64,000 bases of DNA from UBA6544 sp038131165 (GCA_038131165.1 JAYPOZ010000007.1:13048-77047), one strand, 5' to 3'; positions 41,282-50,986 are shown, numbered from the stretch's first letter. Numbers and translations: made by a program. The notes: a model not told the origin generated them from the letters alone.

Positions 41282-41307
41282 CCGCCTTCAACCGAAGTTG
41301 AAGGCGG
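41282..41307 (-). terminator. UUCG-capped hairpin after the cold shock gene
   Basis: The two 11-bp arms CCGCCTTCAAC and GTTGAAGGCGG are perfect inverted copies. Read on the minus strand, the loop is TTCG closed by C-G, the extra-stable C(UUCG)G tetraloop. It begins 12 bp after the stop of the cold shock gene. No T-run follows, so it could be an attenuating hairpin or an mRNA 3'-end stabiliser rather than a complete terminator; the small gene at 41221 lies beyond it. Confidence 0.6.
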
Positions 41308-41318
41308 GGCTGCGTGTT

Positions 41319-41528
41319 TTAGTCGATGATCGAGAGATTCTCGGCCGAAGACTTGCCGTTCTGCCCGGGCTGAAGCTCGTACGAAACTTTTTGCCCTTCG
41401 TTGAGCGAGCTCAGGCCCGCCCGCTCGACGGCGGAAATATGCACGAACGCATCCTTGGAGCCATCTTCGGGCTCAATGAATCCGTAACCTTTCATGGAAT
41501 TGAACCACTTCACTGTACCAGTCGCCAT
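41319..41528 (-). CDS. Cold shock protein (CspA family)
   Basis: This 69-residue protein is a single cold shock domain with RNP1 (KGYGFIEPE) and RNP2 (DAFVHISAVE); it opens MATGTVKWFN. It binds single-stranded RNA/DNA and acts as an RNA chaperone in the cytosol. The start at 41528 is set by family length. A long upstream untranslated region (about 160 bp, 41529-41690) precedes it, typical of cold-regulated csp genes. A stable UUCG hairpin follows the stop. Confidence 0.95.
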   Translation of the reverse strand: MATGTVKWFNSMKGYGFIEPEDGSKDAFVHISAVERAGLSSLNEGQKVSYELQPGQNGKSSAENLSIID

Positions 41529-41690
41529 AACTATATCCTCTAACAATTATAATGAGTTAGCGCCGCACGCCATTCGGCAACGCTGTCCAATCAACGCCCA
41601 CATTGTCAGGAGATATCCAGCTAATCGGCGTACTGGTTATTCAAGTAACACCAAACGAATGCAAAACGTATAGATGATTAGGAGACCTCA
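41529..41690 (-). promoter_or_regulatory. Long leader of the cold shock gene
   Basis: About 160 bp free of genes precede the csp start on the minus strand. Near its far end TTGCAT and AATAAC lie 17 bp apart, an acceptable sigma70-type promoter; AGAGGATA near the ATG is the ribosome site. Long, structured 5' leaders are a known mode of temperature control for csp genes. The exact promoter is inferred. Confidence 0.35.
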
Positions 41691-41718
41691 ATCGACCGGA
41701 AGTCAACAGTGGCCCGGC

Positions 41719-42567
41719 TCAGAATGGAATGGCCTGTTCGGGCGAAAACTCGAATCCGGTCCGTTTGAGCATCCGCCGTTCGCTCGGCGAAAACGCGTCC
41801 CGGCGGTGCATGGTGGAGGTATTGTCCCACATGACAAGGTCGCCAACGCGCCATTCGTGAAGGTAGGTGAACTCGGGCCGCTCGGCCCAGTCTTCCAGCT
41901 CCGCCAGCAGTTCCGTGCTTTCCTCCGGCGGGAGACCCTCGATACCGATGCTGTGTGCCGGGCTGAGATAAAGCGACTTGCGTCCGAGAATTGGATGCGT
42001 GCGCACCAATGGGTGACGTACAGGCGGTTTCGCCTTCCGCTGTTCTTCCGTCAGCGCGACATGCTGGGTTTGCTCCGTCACTTCGATCGAAAAGTTTTGC
42101 TGTAAACCGGCGATGCGGGATTTCAGGGCATCGGGCAATTTTTCGTATGCACGCGCGGTATCGCTGAACCATGTCCCGCCGCCTTCCGCCGGTACCTCGA
42201 TCGCGTAGAGCAGGGTCGAGAAGACCGGTTCGGCGGAATAAGACTGGTCCGAGTGCCAGGCGAGATCGCCATCCCCCAATTCGCCGAGGTTACGGCCGTC
42301 CTCCTTGATGTTGGAGATGTGCATAATGCCGGGCCGTGCCTTGTCGTTGAACTGTGAGCGGACATGCACGAACAAGGGTCCGAAGCGCTCCGTGAAGGCG
42401 AGCAATTCCTCGTCGCCGAGCCGCTGGTCGCGAAAGACGATGACCTTGTTGTCGAGCCAGAGCTGCTTGATGTCCGCGAACAGCGTATCGGTCAAATCCC
42501 TCGCGAGATCGATACCGTTGACTTCCAAGGCAAACTGGGGACCGATAAGTCTTGTTTCCATCGTCAT
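41719..42567 (-). CDS. TauD/TfdA family 2-oxoglutarate dioxygenase (copy B)
   Basis: This 282-residue oxygenase has His105 and Asp107 in WHSDQ, distal His254 in TMHRRDAF and the downstream RRMLKRTGF for 2-oxoglutarate. The start at 42567 has AAGGAG upstream. It ends a minus-strand run of RpiR regulator, aminotransferase, HyuA, HyuB and itself, so its substrate is likely a nitrogen compound handled by the hydantoinase pair, but this is inference. The HRRDAF ending resembles copy A at 30786 more than the other copies. Confidence 0.9.
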   Translation of the reverse strand: MTMETRLIGPQFALEVNGIDLARDLTDTLFADIKQLWLDNKVIVFRDQRLGDEELLAFTERFGPLFVHVRSQFNDKARPGIMHISNIKEDGRNLGELGDGDLAWHSDQSYSAEPVFSTLLYAIEVPAEGGGTWFSDTARAYEKLPDALKSRIAGLQQNFSIEVTEQTQHVALTEEQRKAKPPVRHPLVRTHPILGRKSLYLSPAHSIGIEGLPPEESTELLAELEDWAERPEFTYLHEWRVGDLVMWDNTSTMHRRDAFSPSERRMLKRTGFEFSPEQAIPF

Positions 42568-42610
42568 GGCGGACTCCTTTCGAAGAAATATACCGCTGCC
42601 GAAACCGGGT

Positions 42611-44221
42611 TCAATCCGGCTCGCCCCAACCGCCGCCGCCGGCCGTCTCGATCCAAAGTGCCTCGCCCTTGGCCAGCCGGCCTGCCGGGGTCTTGGAGGA
42701 GAGGGGCGTGCGTGAGCCGTCGCTACGCTCGATAGAGAAGGTGGCGGCCCGTCCCGCTCCACCTCCCGCGGCCCCTTGCGCCGGGTTGTAGGCGCGCTCG
42801 TAGAGCAGCGAGAACTCAATGTCATCGGCCAAGGCCCGGATCACCTTGCGGGCGCCCATACCGCCGTCATACCGTCCGCGTCCGCCCGATTTCTCGACAA
42901 ACTCGTAGGCCTCGATCCGGATGGGCAGGTTCGCTTCGGCAGCCTCGTTCGGGAGGTTCATCGTGTTGCCCATATGGACGCGGTGTCCGTCTATGCCGGG
43001 GCCTTGGGCCGATGCCCCCATGCCGCCACCCATCGTCTCTACGTGCACGAAACGGCGTTTATGTTTGGGGTCGATGCCACCGAGAGCAAAGACGCCCGCG
43101 CAGCCATAGCTGCCGCCGAGCGCCCGTTCCGGCATGGCGGGCGCGAGAGCATCGAGCAGGACGTCGACAATTCGGTTCGAAGTCTCCGTATTGGCGGCCA
43201 CGACGGGTGCAGGATAGACCGGGTTGACGAGACTGCCGGCTGGGGCGGCGATTTCCACGACTCTGTAAGCACCCGAATTGGGGGGGACCGAGCCGCCGGC
43301 GAGCGCCAGAATCGTATAATAGCAGACAGATGCCGTGACGGCGAAGGGGGCGCTGACCGGTCCTCTTGCCTGGGCCGCGGTACCGGCAAAATCGAAATGC
43401 AACTTCGTGCCAGTTTTGGTGATCGTGACGGAGATGCCGAAATCGCCGTTGCCCGAATCCTCGGTGAAACCGTCGCCGTCGAGATGGTGGGTCGCCGAAT
43501 AGGTGCCGTCGGGGAGTTGCTGCAGAACGGCCTCGACCATGCGTTGGCTGTAGTCTTGCGTCTCGGCAAAAATGCGCCGGACGGCCGCGCCGCCATACCG
43601 TGCGATCTGCTCCTCGACCCGCTGGACGCCCCGCGCATTGCACGCGATCTGGGCGCGGAAGTCGCCGATGCGGTCCTCCGGTATGCGTACATTGGCGAAC
43701 AACAGCGTCCACACTCCTTCGTCCGGTGCGCCTGCACGAATGATCTTGATCGGCGGCACTCGCACGCCCTCCTTGATGATTTCGTCGGTCACCGCGGAGG
43801 ATCCCGCCGCCGCGCCGCCGATATCCGGCCAGTGCACTCGGCTCGCGGAGAAGCCGACCACGCCTTGCTCGTCGAAGATCGGCGTCAGCAGCGTCATGTC
43901 GGGAAGGTGCGAGCCGCCGGAATAAGGATCATTGGACAGCACCGCGTCGCCGGAGCGCCACGTTTCCAATGGGAAAGCCTTCAAAATGCCCTTGGCCGAA
44001 AACGGCATTGCGCCGAGATGCACCGGGATGTCGTTTCCCTGAGCTACTACATCGCCCATGTGGTCGAGTATCGCGCAGGACAGATCGGCCGATAGGCTGA
44101 GCAGCGGCGAGAAGCTCGCCCGCATCATCACCGACTTCATCTCCTCGCAGATTGCATAGAGGCCACCTCGAACCACCTCGAAGGTGACTGGGTCGTCGCG
44201 CAGGATCGAGTTCTCGGTCAT
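42611..44221 (-). CDS. N-methylhydantoinase B/5-oxoprolinase family subunit (HyuB)
   Basis: This 536-residue HyuB-type subunit shows DPVTFEVVRGGLYAICEEMKSV at the N-terminus, AILDHMGDVVAQGNDIPVHLGAM, SNDPYSGGSHLPDMTLL and a C-terminal glycine-rich RGRYDGGMGARKVIRALAD. With HyuA it forms an ATP-dependent amidohydrolase acting on hydantoins, 5-oxoproline or related cyclic amides, or an acetone-carboxylase-like enzyme. It starts with an ATGA overlap on the HyuA stop, as usual for a stoichiometric complex. The substrate is unknown. Confidence 0.9.
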   Translation of the reverse strand: MTENSILRDDPVTFEVVRGGLYAICEEMKSVMMRASFSPLLSLSADLSCAILDHMGDVVAQGNDIPVHLGAMPFSAKGILKAFPLETWRSGDAVLSNDPYSGGSHLPDMTLLTPIFDEQGVVGFSASRVHWPDIGGAAAGSSAVTDEIIKEGVRVPPIKIIRAGAPDEGVWTLLFANVRIPEDRIGDFRAQIACNARGVQRVEEQIARYGGAAVRRIFAETQDYSQRMVEAVLQQLPDGTYSATHHLDGDGFTEDSGNGDFGISVTITKTGTKLHFDFAGTAAQARGPVSAPFAVTASVCYYTILALAGGSVPPNSGAYRVVEIAAPAGSLVNPVYPAPVVAANTETSNRIVDVLLDALAPAMPERALGGSYGCAGVFALGGIDPKHKRRFVHVETMGGGMGASAQGPGIDGHRVHMGNTMNLPNEAAEANLPIRIEAYEFVEKSGGRGRYDGGMGARKVIRALADDIEFSLLYERAYNPAQGAAGGGAGRAATFSIERSDGSRTPLSSKTPAGRLAKGEALWIETAGGGGWGEPD

Positions 44222-46290
44222 TGCGCTGCTCCCTTATCGGATAGGACAAGCATGCCGGAGGACCGTACCTCGAGGGATTGGCCGTCCAGCACCCGGATCG
44301 TAGCACCGAAATCCTCGACGATGGCGGGGCCGATCAGGTTGTCGCCGGGTTGCAAGGCATCCCGGCGAACGACCCTGACGTCCGCCAAGCTACCGTCTTC
44401 CGAGACAAGCGCCCGTCTGCGCTCCCGCCCCGCCTCCTCGCCGAGGGCGGCGGCCGGCCAGCCCCCGTCATGTATGGAGTTCCGCGCGACCAGCCGAAGG
44501 TTGACGAGTTGCACTGAATGGTCGGGGAGGTCGTAGCCGTATGCCGTCCGGTAGGCTGCTCGAAATTCGGCATCGATTTGTTCCGCGTCTGGTATGGCCT
44601 TCCTCGGCAAGGGCAGAGTGAGTTCGAACAGTTGCCCCTCGAAGCGCGCGTCGACTGAGCGTTCGAATTGCCAGTCTCCGGGCTCCCCTTCAGCCGCAAT
44701 CAGTTCCGCGGCCCGGTTCCTGAGCGCGTCGAATCCGGAGGCGAGTTCGGACAATTGCACTTCAGAAAGGCGCCGAAGGTAGGTTTGCACAAGATCGTGC
44801 CGTACATCGCCCAGCATGGTGCCGATGGCGCTGAACAGTCCAGGCACGGGGGGAATGATGACCTGCGGCACGCCGACTTCGCGGGCGATCTCCGCCGCAT
44901 GGAGCGGCCCGGCACCGCCGAAGGCGACCAAGCTGAAATCCCGTGGATCGAGGCCGCGGCGCAGAGTGGCGAGGCGCACCATCTCTGCCATATTAGCGGT
45001 CGCCAAGCGCAGAATGCCCCAGGCGGCGCGTTCGACCGGCCAACCGAGCGGTTTCGCGATATGGGCCTCGATCGCGGCCCGGGCGCGGTCCGAATCTATC
45101 TCCAGGTCTTCGCTGCCGAAACCATCGGATGCGATGTGACCGGCCACGACATGAGCGTCTGTGACAGTCGGCCGCTCGCCCCCCCGCCCGTAGCACGCCG
45201 GCCCCGGCACGGCGCCGGCGCTCTCAGGCCCAACCTTGATCACACCCGCCGCATCGATCCATGCGATCGAGCCGCCGCCGGCGCCGATTTCGATCAGGTC
45301 GATCACCGGGCTCTGAATCGGATATCCGCCGAGATCTTGGCCATCCACGAACCGGTCGGCATAGAATTCGGTGCTGAGCTTCGGCTTTCCGCCGACGACA
45401 ACCCCGGCTTTCGCCGTGGTCCCGCCCATGTCGAAGGCGATCAGATCGCCAAGGCCTTCGGCGGCGCCAAGTGCCGCGGTCGCAATGATTCCCGCTGCCG
45501 GGCCGGACTCGATCAAATGGACGGGATAGCGCCGGGCGTTCTCGGCGGAGGTGAGGCCGCCGTTCGACTTCACGATAGACAGGCGCAAAGTGCCGCGCGC
45601 GCGCAGGTCCTTGCTCAAGTGATCGACGTAGCGTTGCACCGGCGGACCGATGAAGGCGTTGACGACCACGGTGCTGGTGCGCTCGAACTCCCGGAACTCG
45701 CGACACACGTCGCTCGACAGGGTGACGAACAGGCGCGGAAGGGCCGCCTCAAGCGCCGCACCCATGGCGCGCTCGTGCGTGTCGTTCGCATAGGCATGCA
45801 GGAAGGAGATCGCTACCGCCTCGATATCGGCGCTCCGGATTTCGCCCACCAGTCGGTCGATTTCGGCCGTGGAGAGCGCGGTCAGGACGGTGCCGTCGGG
45901 TGCCATCCGCTCCTTTGCTTCGAACCGCCATTCGCGCGGTGCGAGCGCGGGCGAGATTTTCGGCGCCAGATCGTAAAGCCGAGGCCGGGCGTGGCGCCGC
46001 AGGGCCAGCACGTCGCGAAACCCCTTGGTTGTTATTAGTGCCGTTTTTGCAGCGTGTTTGGTAATCAACGCATTGGTGCCGACCGTCGTGCCATGAAACA
46101 CCGCCGATGCGCCGCCACCCGTGCGTGCGAGATACCGGTCGACCCCCAGGATCGCGCCCTCCGCCGGATCGTCCGGTGTCGACGGAACCTTGAAAGCGGC
46201 GACCAGATTTCCATGTTCGCGGTCGAGTGCCAGGACGTCGGTAAAAGTGCCGCCAACATCGATTCCGAGGGCGATGGGTTTCCCTGCCAT
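44218..46290 (-). CDS. N-methylhydantoinase A/5-oxoprolinase family subunit (HyuA)
   Basis: This 690-residue HyuA-type subunit has an actin-like ATP-binding fold: GIDVGGTFTDVLALD near residue 8, a VGTNALI loop, and IAFDMGGTTAKAGVVV in the second half; the DLVQTY and AFGGAGPLHAAEIA blocks are typical. It phosphorylates or hydrolyses a cyclic amide with ATP, together with HyuB. The start at 46290 follows family length. It begins 8 bp after the stop of the aminotransferase gene. Confidence 0.9.
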   Translation of the reverse strand: MAGKPIALGIDVGGTFTDVLALDREHGNLVAAFKVPSTPDDPAEGAILGVDRYLARTGGGASAVFHGTTVGTNALITKHAAKTALITTKGFRDVLALRRHARPRLYDLAPKISPALAPREWRFEAKERMAPDGTVLTALSTAEIDRLVGEIRSADIEAVAISFLHAYANDTHERAMGAALEAALPRLFVTLSSDVCREFREFERTSTVVVNAFIGPPVQRYVDHLSKDLRARGTLRLSIVKSNGGLTSAENARRYPVHLIESGPAAGIIATAALGAAEGLGDLIAFDMGGTTAKAGVVVGGKPKLSTEFYADRFVDGQDLGGYPIQSPVIDLIEIGAGGGSIAWIDAAGVIKVGPESAGAVPGPACYGRGGERPTVTDAHVVAGHIASDGFGSEDLEIDSDRARAAIEAHIAKPLGWPVERAAWGILRLATANMAEMVRLATLRRGLDPRDFSLVAFGGAGPLHAAEIAREVGVPQVIIPPVPGLFSAIGTMLGDVRHDLVQTYLRRLSEVQLSELASGFDALRNRAAELIAAEGEPGDWQFERSVDARFEGQLFELTLPLPRKAIPDAEQIDAEFRAAYRTAYGYDLPDHSVQLVNLRLVARNSIHDGGWPAAALGEEAGRERRRALVSEDGSLADVRVVRRDALQPGDNLIGPAIVEDFGATIRVLDGQSLEVRSSGMLVLSDKGAAQ

Positions 46291-46298
46291 TTTCGAGC

Positions 46299-47408
46299 CT
46301 AGCCGCCGTCCAATGACGACAGAGCATCGACGAAGCGGTCCATATGCTGGCGCAGGGAGACGTCGACCCGGAGGTATCGCTTGCCGAGGCCGCGGAAGGA
46401 GACGCTGCAATCTTTGACGATCACGCCCTTGGCGAGGAGGGCTTCGAACACCTGTGTTGAATTCTGCGCCGGATCGAGAATTTCCACGAGGAAGAAGTTC
46501 GAACGGCTGCCCGGCACCATGCGGAAGGCGTTCAATCGGGATAGTTTGTCGGAGACATACTCCCTCATCTCGCAGATCATCTCCACTGTGCGATGGACAT
46601 GGTCGTCATCGCCAAGGGCGGCCACGCCGCCCGCGATCTGCAATTGTCCCATGTTCCAGGTTGGCTTCATCGCCAGCATGGGCCGAATGATCTCTCGCTT
46701 GGCGATGCCGAAGCCGATGCGCAATCCGGCGAGACCGAACGCCTTGGAGAAAGTCCGCAGCACGATCAGGTTATCGAATTCGCCGAGCAGCGACATGCCG
46801 CCTTCGGTGCGGGAGAAATGGATATAGGCTTCGTCGAGGACTACAAGCCGCTCGCCCGCCGCCCGGCAGACCCGGCGAATGTCGTTGAGGTCCATCAAAA
46901 TGCCCGAGGGGCTGTGCGGATTGGTGAGGAAGACGATTCGGATATCGTCCTTAATTGCGGCGATATACGCGTCAATCCGAAAGTCGAATCCCTCGCCCAT
47001 TCTCACGTAAACCGGACGCCGGCCTTCCGCGTCCGCAGACAGGTGGTACATTGGGAAGCAAGGCTCGTACATCAGAATACCGTCGCCCGGCCCCGCAAAG
47101 GTGCGCACAATCCAGGAAATGATCTCAGTCTCGCCGGCCCCGCAGATAATTTCCTCCGGGGCATGGTCATATTTGGCGGCAATGGCTTCGCGCAAAGGCT
47201 CGGCCGTCCAGTTCGGGTAAATGTCCATCCGAGCGACGGCCTCGGTCACGGCGCGGGCCGCCAGCGGCGACGGACCAAACGGGTTTTCCGCCGAGCCCAA
47301 TTTGGCTACATCGCCGATCGGCACGCCATAGACCTCGGCGACATGCTCGCGCGATAGGCCAGGCACATAGGTCTCATCCGTCGCCAAGGCAGGGTTGCTC
47401 AGATACAT
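46299..47408 (-). CDS. Histidinol-phosphate aminotransferase-like PLP enzyme
   Basis: This 369-residue class I/II aminotransferase has SAENPFGPSPLA at the substrate entrance, VFLTNPHSPSG, VLDEAYIHF and the PLP lysine in TFSKAFGLAGLRIGFG. These fit the HisC-like branch, which also includes phenylalanine and other catabolic aminotransferases. In a run of hydantoinase, oxygenase and RpiR genes it more likely serves amino-compound degradation than histidine synthesis; there are no his genes nearby. Confidence 0.88.
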   Translation of the reverse strand: MYLSNPALATDETYVPGLSREHVAEVYGVPIGDVAKLGSAENPFGPSPLAARAVTEAVARMDIYPNWTAEPLREAIAAKYDHAPEEIICGAGETEIISWIVRTFAGPGDGILMYEPCFPMYHLSADAEGRRPVYVRMGEGFDFRIDAYIAAIKDDIRIVFLTNPHSPSGILMDLNDIRRVCRAAGERLVVLDEAYIHFSRTEGGMSLLGEFDNLIVLRTFSKAFGLAGLRIGFGIAKREIIRPMLAMKPTWNMGQLQIAGGVAALGDDDHVHRTVEMICEMREYVSDKLSRLNAFRMVPGSRSNFFLVEILDPAQNSTQVFEALLAKGVIVKDCSVSFRGLGKRYLRVDVSLRQHMDRFVDALSSLDGG

Positions 47409-47453
47409 ATCGGTACTCCAGAGTTCATCTTCGGCCTGTCGACACCCGACGCC

Positions 47454-48350
47454 TCATTCCTCAAGATCGCCGTTCCAATATACGGACAGGTCCCGTCGTT
47501 TGCGGTGAAAACGCTCGATCTTCGCAATCGAAGCGTCGTCGCTTTCCGCCACCATGAAGGCGAGCAACGATTCCAGAAGTGCGTTCATCGATAGCGTGGA
47601 GGGGAAAAACTGCGGTGTCGAGGTCGGCGTCACCAAGAGAATATCCGCCTCCGCCGCAACCGGAGAGGTACGGCTGTCAGTAACCGAAATCAGCCGCGCC
47701 CCCCGTTCCTTGGCGAAGCGGGTGGCCTCGACGGTCTCGCGCCTGTAAGGGCGGTACGTTGCGGCAAGGAGTACATCGCCGGCTCCGATTCGGGACAAAT
47801 CGTCGATTGGCAGGCTCGCTTGCTGCGGGACGAGAGATAGGGTGTCGAATGCCATGCGCGCGACATAATAAAATCCCAGCATCAACGGGTAGCAGGCACC
47901 CATTCCCAGCACATAGACCGCCTTGGCTTCGGTCAGCATCTTTGCCGCCGTGCGCAGTTCGTCTGCGGAAATGGTGGAGTACAGGGTTTCCGTGTTTGAA
48001 ATGAAGGTCTCCGCAAGCTGACTGTACAATTGCCCGTGACTGCCGCCATGGCCGATATGTTGCAGCCAACGCACCCGATCCGGGTAACTGTCGATCCCGC
48101 GCCGGAGGACCTCCCGGAAGGGGGCCCGGAAATCCTCGTAACTCCCGAAACCGAGCGTCTTGGTCATCCGTATCAGCGTATTGGGTTTCACGCCTGCGAG
48201 GCCGGCGAGTTGGCGCATCGAGTTCACGCCGACTTCGTTCGGGTTGTCGACCACATACTGAGCGGCTTTCTGGAGCTGCGGGCTCAAGGAGGCATATGCC
48301 GCCATCACATGATCCAGTATGGTGCTCGTCTCGGCCTGTGGTTCGGTCAT
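47454..48350 (-). CDS. MurR/RpiR family transcriptional regulator
   Basis: This 298-residue regulator has an N-terminal RpiR helix-turn-helix (about residues 20-75, with NSMRQLAGLAGVKPNTLIRM as recognition region) and a C-terminal SIS domain (about 130-260, with KAVYVLGMGACYPLM). SIS domains bind phosphosugars or other small metabolites. It is divergent from the dimethylglycine-dehydrogenase-like gene and upstream of the aminotransferase/HyuAB/TauD genes, so it probably controls both directions. A TGTTCC-N16-GGAACA repeat in the gap is a candidate operator. Confidence 0.9.
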   Translation of the reverse strand: MTEPQAETSTILDHVMAAYASLSPQLQKAAQYVVDNPNEVGVNSMRQLAGLAGVKPNTLIRMTKTLGFGSYEDFRAPFREVLRRGIDSYPDRVRWLQHIGHGGSHGQLYSQLAETFISNTETLYSTISADELRTAAKMLTEAKAVYVLGMGACYPLMLGFYYVARMAFDTLSLVPQQASLPIDDLSRIGAGDVLLAATYRPYRRETVEATRFAKERGARLISVTDSRTSPVAAEADILLVTPTSTPQFFPSTLSMNALLESLLAFMVAESDDASIAKIERFHRKRRDLSVYWNGDLEE

Positions 48351-48391
48351 CGTAGTGTACCCAGTGGGTCGGATTGCGAGAATGGTACATT

Positions 48392-48419
48392 TGTTCCTTT
48401 ATATATTGCAAGCGGAACA
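48392..48419. promoter_or_regulatory. Candidate RpiR operator in a divergent intergenic region
   Basis: TGTTCC and GGAACA are perfect 6-bp inverted arms separated by 16 bp containing the AT-rich TTTATATATTG, in the 116-bp gap between the RpiR gene and the flavoprotein gene. The AT-rich centre may hold a -10 element. Placement between two divergent genes and beside a regulator supports a role as operator. Confidence 0.4.
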
Positions 48420-48466
48420 CCTGTTGCATAACGTATTATTGCTCATTCCGAACATTGGAGACGCGC

Positions 48467-50914
48467 ATGACCGGGCCTCTTCCCACTTCCGCCGAGATCG
48501 TCGTGATTGGCGGCGGCATCGTCGGCTGCTCGACCGCCTATCATCTAGCGAAACGCGGCAAGCGCGACGTCATATTGCTGGAACGCTCGAAACTGACCAG
48601 TGGGACGACCTGGCATTCGGCGGCACAGGTCCGCCAATTGCGCTCCAGTTCCAGCTTGACGACGTTGATGAAATACAGCGCACAGCTCTACCAGTCGCTC
48701 GAAGCGGAGACCGGCCAATCCACCGGGTGGATCGGCTGTGGCAGTCTCAGCATTGCCACCAATCCGGACCGCATGACGCATATCCGCCGCCAGGCCTCGC
48801 TCGCCCGCGCCTTCGGCATCGAAGTCGAGGAGATCGACGCCGCCGAGATCAAGAGACTGTGGCCCATCGCCAACACGGATGACCTGTTGGGCGGGATCCT
48901 CTCGCCGAGCGATGGCCGGGTGAGTTCCAGCGATGTCTGCGCTGCCTTGATCAAGGGGGCAAAGGCGGGCGGCGTCGATATCTTCGAGGACACGCCCGTT
49001 ACCGGATTCACCTTCGCCAACGGGCGCGTCAGCGGTGTCGAGACGGCCGCCGGTATCATTGCCTGCGATGCGGTCGTACTCTGCGGCGGGCTCTGGTCGC
49101 GGGCCATCGCGCGGATGGCCGGTATTTCCGCGCCTCTCTATGCTTGCGAGCATTACGCCCTGATCACCAAGCCTTTTGATGGCATCTATACCGGGATGCC
49201 GGTCCTCGGCGCACATGACGGCTACATGTATATTCGCGACGAAGCGCAGGGTCTTCTGGTTGGCAGTTTTGAGCCAAACGCTGCTCCAATCGACCTTGAT
49301 CGACTGCCGAAGGATTTTTCCTTCGACCTGCTGGACGAGAATTGGGACCATTTCGAACCGATCATGGAACAGGCGCTGCACCGCATTCCCGCGCTCAAGA
49401 CGGCCGAGGTGCGGATGCTGTTGAACGGTCCGGAAAGCTTCACCCTCGACGGCGCCTTCCTGATGGGCGAGGCACCTGAGGTGCCAGGCTTTTTCATGTG
49501 CTGCGGCATGAACTCGATGGGTGTCGCCAGCAGCGGTGGTGCCGGTAAAGCGCTCGCCGACTGGGTCGTCGACGGCGACCCAGGCGTCGATCTTTCGTCG
49601 GTGGATGTGCGCCGGTTCGCCCGCGTGCGCGACTCGCTGACGGCGGTGCGCGACCGGGCGGCGGAGAATCTCTCGATGCACTATGCCATCGGCTACGCAG
49701 GGCATGAACTCCAGAGTGCCCGGAACCTTCGCCTGTCGCCGCTGCATGGACGGTTGGCCGCGCTTGGTGCCGAGTTCGGCGACCGTGGCGGGTGGGAACG
49801 CCCGAGCTGGTTTCAGCCGAAAGGCGGCGGCGTCTCGACGGTGCTTCGATTCGGCAAACCCCATTGGTTCGATTGCGTTGCCCGCGAGCACCGCGCGGCG
49901 CGGGAAGCGGTTGCCATCTTCGATCAAACTAGTTTCAGCAAGATTATGGTGCAGGGCCGCGATGCCGCCGCCTTTATGCAGCGGGTATGTGCGGGCCGAC
50001 TAGACGTGCCGCCCGGCCGCGTCACCTATACGCCAATCCTCAACGAGCGCGGCGGCTACGAAAGCGACGTGGTGGTCATGCGCTTGGGTGAAGAGGCTTA
50101 TCTGATCGTTACCGGGTCGGCGCAGCAAACTCGCGACATGGACCTGCTGCGCCGGAGAATTCGTGCCGGCGAATTCGTCACTTTGACCGATATGACCAGC
50201 GCCTATGCGGTGATCGGCGTGATGGGACCGAACGCCCGTTCCTTGATGTTGCGCCTGAGCCCCGACGATTTCTCGAACGACGCCTTTCCCTACCTCACCC
50301 ACCGGGAAGTGGAGATCGGCGATACGGTTGCGCGCGCGGCGCGGATTTCCTACGTCGGCGAGCTCGGTTGGGAGATCTATGTGCCGAGCGAGGCGGCCTT
50401 GCCGCTCTACGACCGATTCTTGGAAGCGGGTGCCGGCCTTGGTCTGGAGAATGCCGGTAGCTTCGCCATGGCCGGTCTGAGGATCGAGAAAGGGTATTGC
50501 GCCTGGGGTCACGATATCGGGCCCGACGACACGCCGATCCAGGCGGGCATGGGGTTTGCGACAAAACTCTCCAGCAATGTCGATTTTGTCGGCCGCGCGG
50601 CGCTCGAACGCCAGAAAGTCGACGGCGTTGGGCAGCGGCGCATTCTACTCGCGCTCGACGATCCCGAGATCGTTTTGATGGGGTTGGAGCCGATCCTCGT
50701 TGACGGAGAGATTCTGGGGTACACGACTTCGGCCACCTACGGTCACACTGTCGGGCGTTCGGTTGCAATCGGATATGTCCGCCTCGGCGGTCATTCCATT
50801 GAGGATATCGTGGAGAACGGCCGGTTTGAGATCGAGGCGGCACTGACCCGGCATCCGGCGCGGGCGTCTCTGCAAGCCCTCTACGATCCTACAGGCGTGC
50901 GGCTGCGCGGCTGA
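48467..50914 (+). CDS. Dimethylglycine/sarcosine dehydrogenase-like flavoprotein with folate-binding (GCV_T) domain
   Basis: This 815-residue protein has an N-terminal DAO-type FAD domain (VIGGGIVG at 13-20) with SGTTWHSA, where His50 corresponds to the histidine that binds FAD covalently in dimethylglycine dehydrogenases. From about residue 430 a GCV_T-like folate-binding domain follows (FDQTSFSKIMVQG, GYESDVVVMRLGEEAYLIVTG, RIEKGYCAWGHDIG). It is expected to oxidatively demethylate an N-methyl amino acid and pass the C1 unit to tetrahydrofolate. TTGGAG precedes the ATG. Divergent from RpiR. Confidence 0.9.
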   Translation: MTGPLPTSAEIVVIGGGIVGCSTAYHLAKRGKRDVILLERSKLTSGTTWHSAAQVRQLRSSSSLTTLMKYSAQLYQSLEAETGQSTGWIGCGSLSIATNPDRMTHIRRQASLARAFGIEVEEIDAAEIKRLWPIANTDDLLGGILSPSDGRVSSSDVCAALIKGAKAGGVDIFEDTPVTGFTFANGRVSGVETAAGIIACDAVVLCGGLWSRAIARMAGISAPLYACEHYALITKPFDGIYTGMPVLGAHDGYMYIRDEAQGLLVGSFEPNAAPIDLDRLPKDFSFDLLDENWDHFEPIMEQALHRIPALKTAEVRMLLNGPESFTLDGAFLMGEAPEVPGFFMCCGMNSMGVASSGGAGKALADWVVDGDPGVDLSSVDVRRFARVRDSLTAVRDRAAENLSMHYAIGYAGHELQSARNLRLSPLHGRLAALGAEFGDRGGWERPSWFQPKGGGVSTVLRFGKPHWFDCVAREHRAAREAVAIFDQTSFSKIMVQGRDAAAFMQRVCAGRLDVPPGRVTYTPILNERGGYESDVVVMRLGEEAYLIVTGSAQQTRDMDLLRRRIRAGEFVTLTDMTSAYAVIGVMGPNARSLMLRLSPDDFSNDAFPYLTHREVEIGDTVARAARISYVGELGWEIYVPSEAALPLYDRFLEAGAGLGLENAGSFAMAGLRIEKGYCAWGHDIGPDDTPIQAGMGFATKLSSNVDFVGRAALERQKVDGVGQRRILLALDDPEIVLMGLEPILVDGEILGYTTSATYGHTVGRSVAIGYVRLGGHSIEDIVENGRFEIEAALTRHPARASLQALYDPTGVRLRG

Positions 50915-50986
50915 CGCCGTATTGCTATTCGGCGAAGAACGGGCGATCTTTCCGGCAGGAACGAACCCAACGGGCCACGGATCGAC

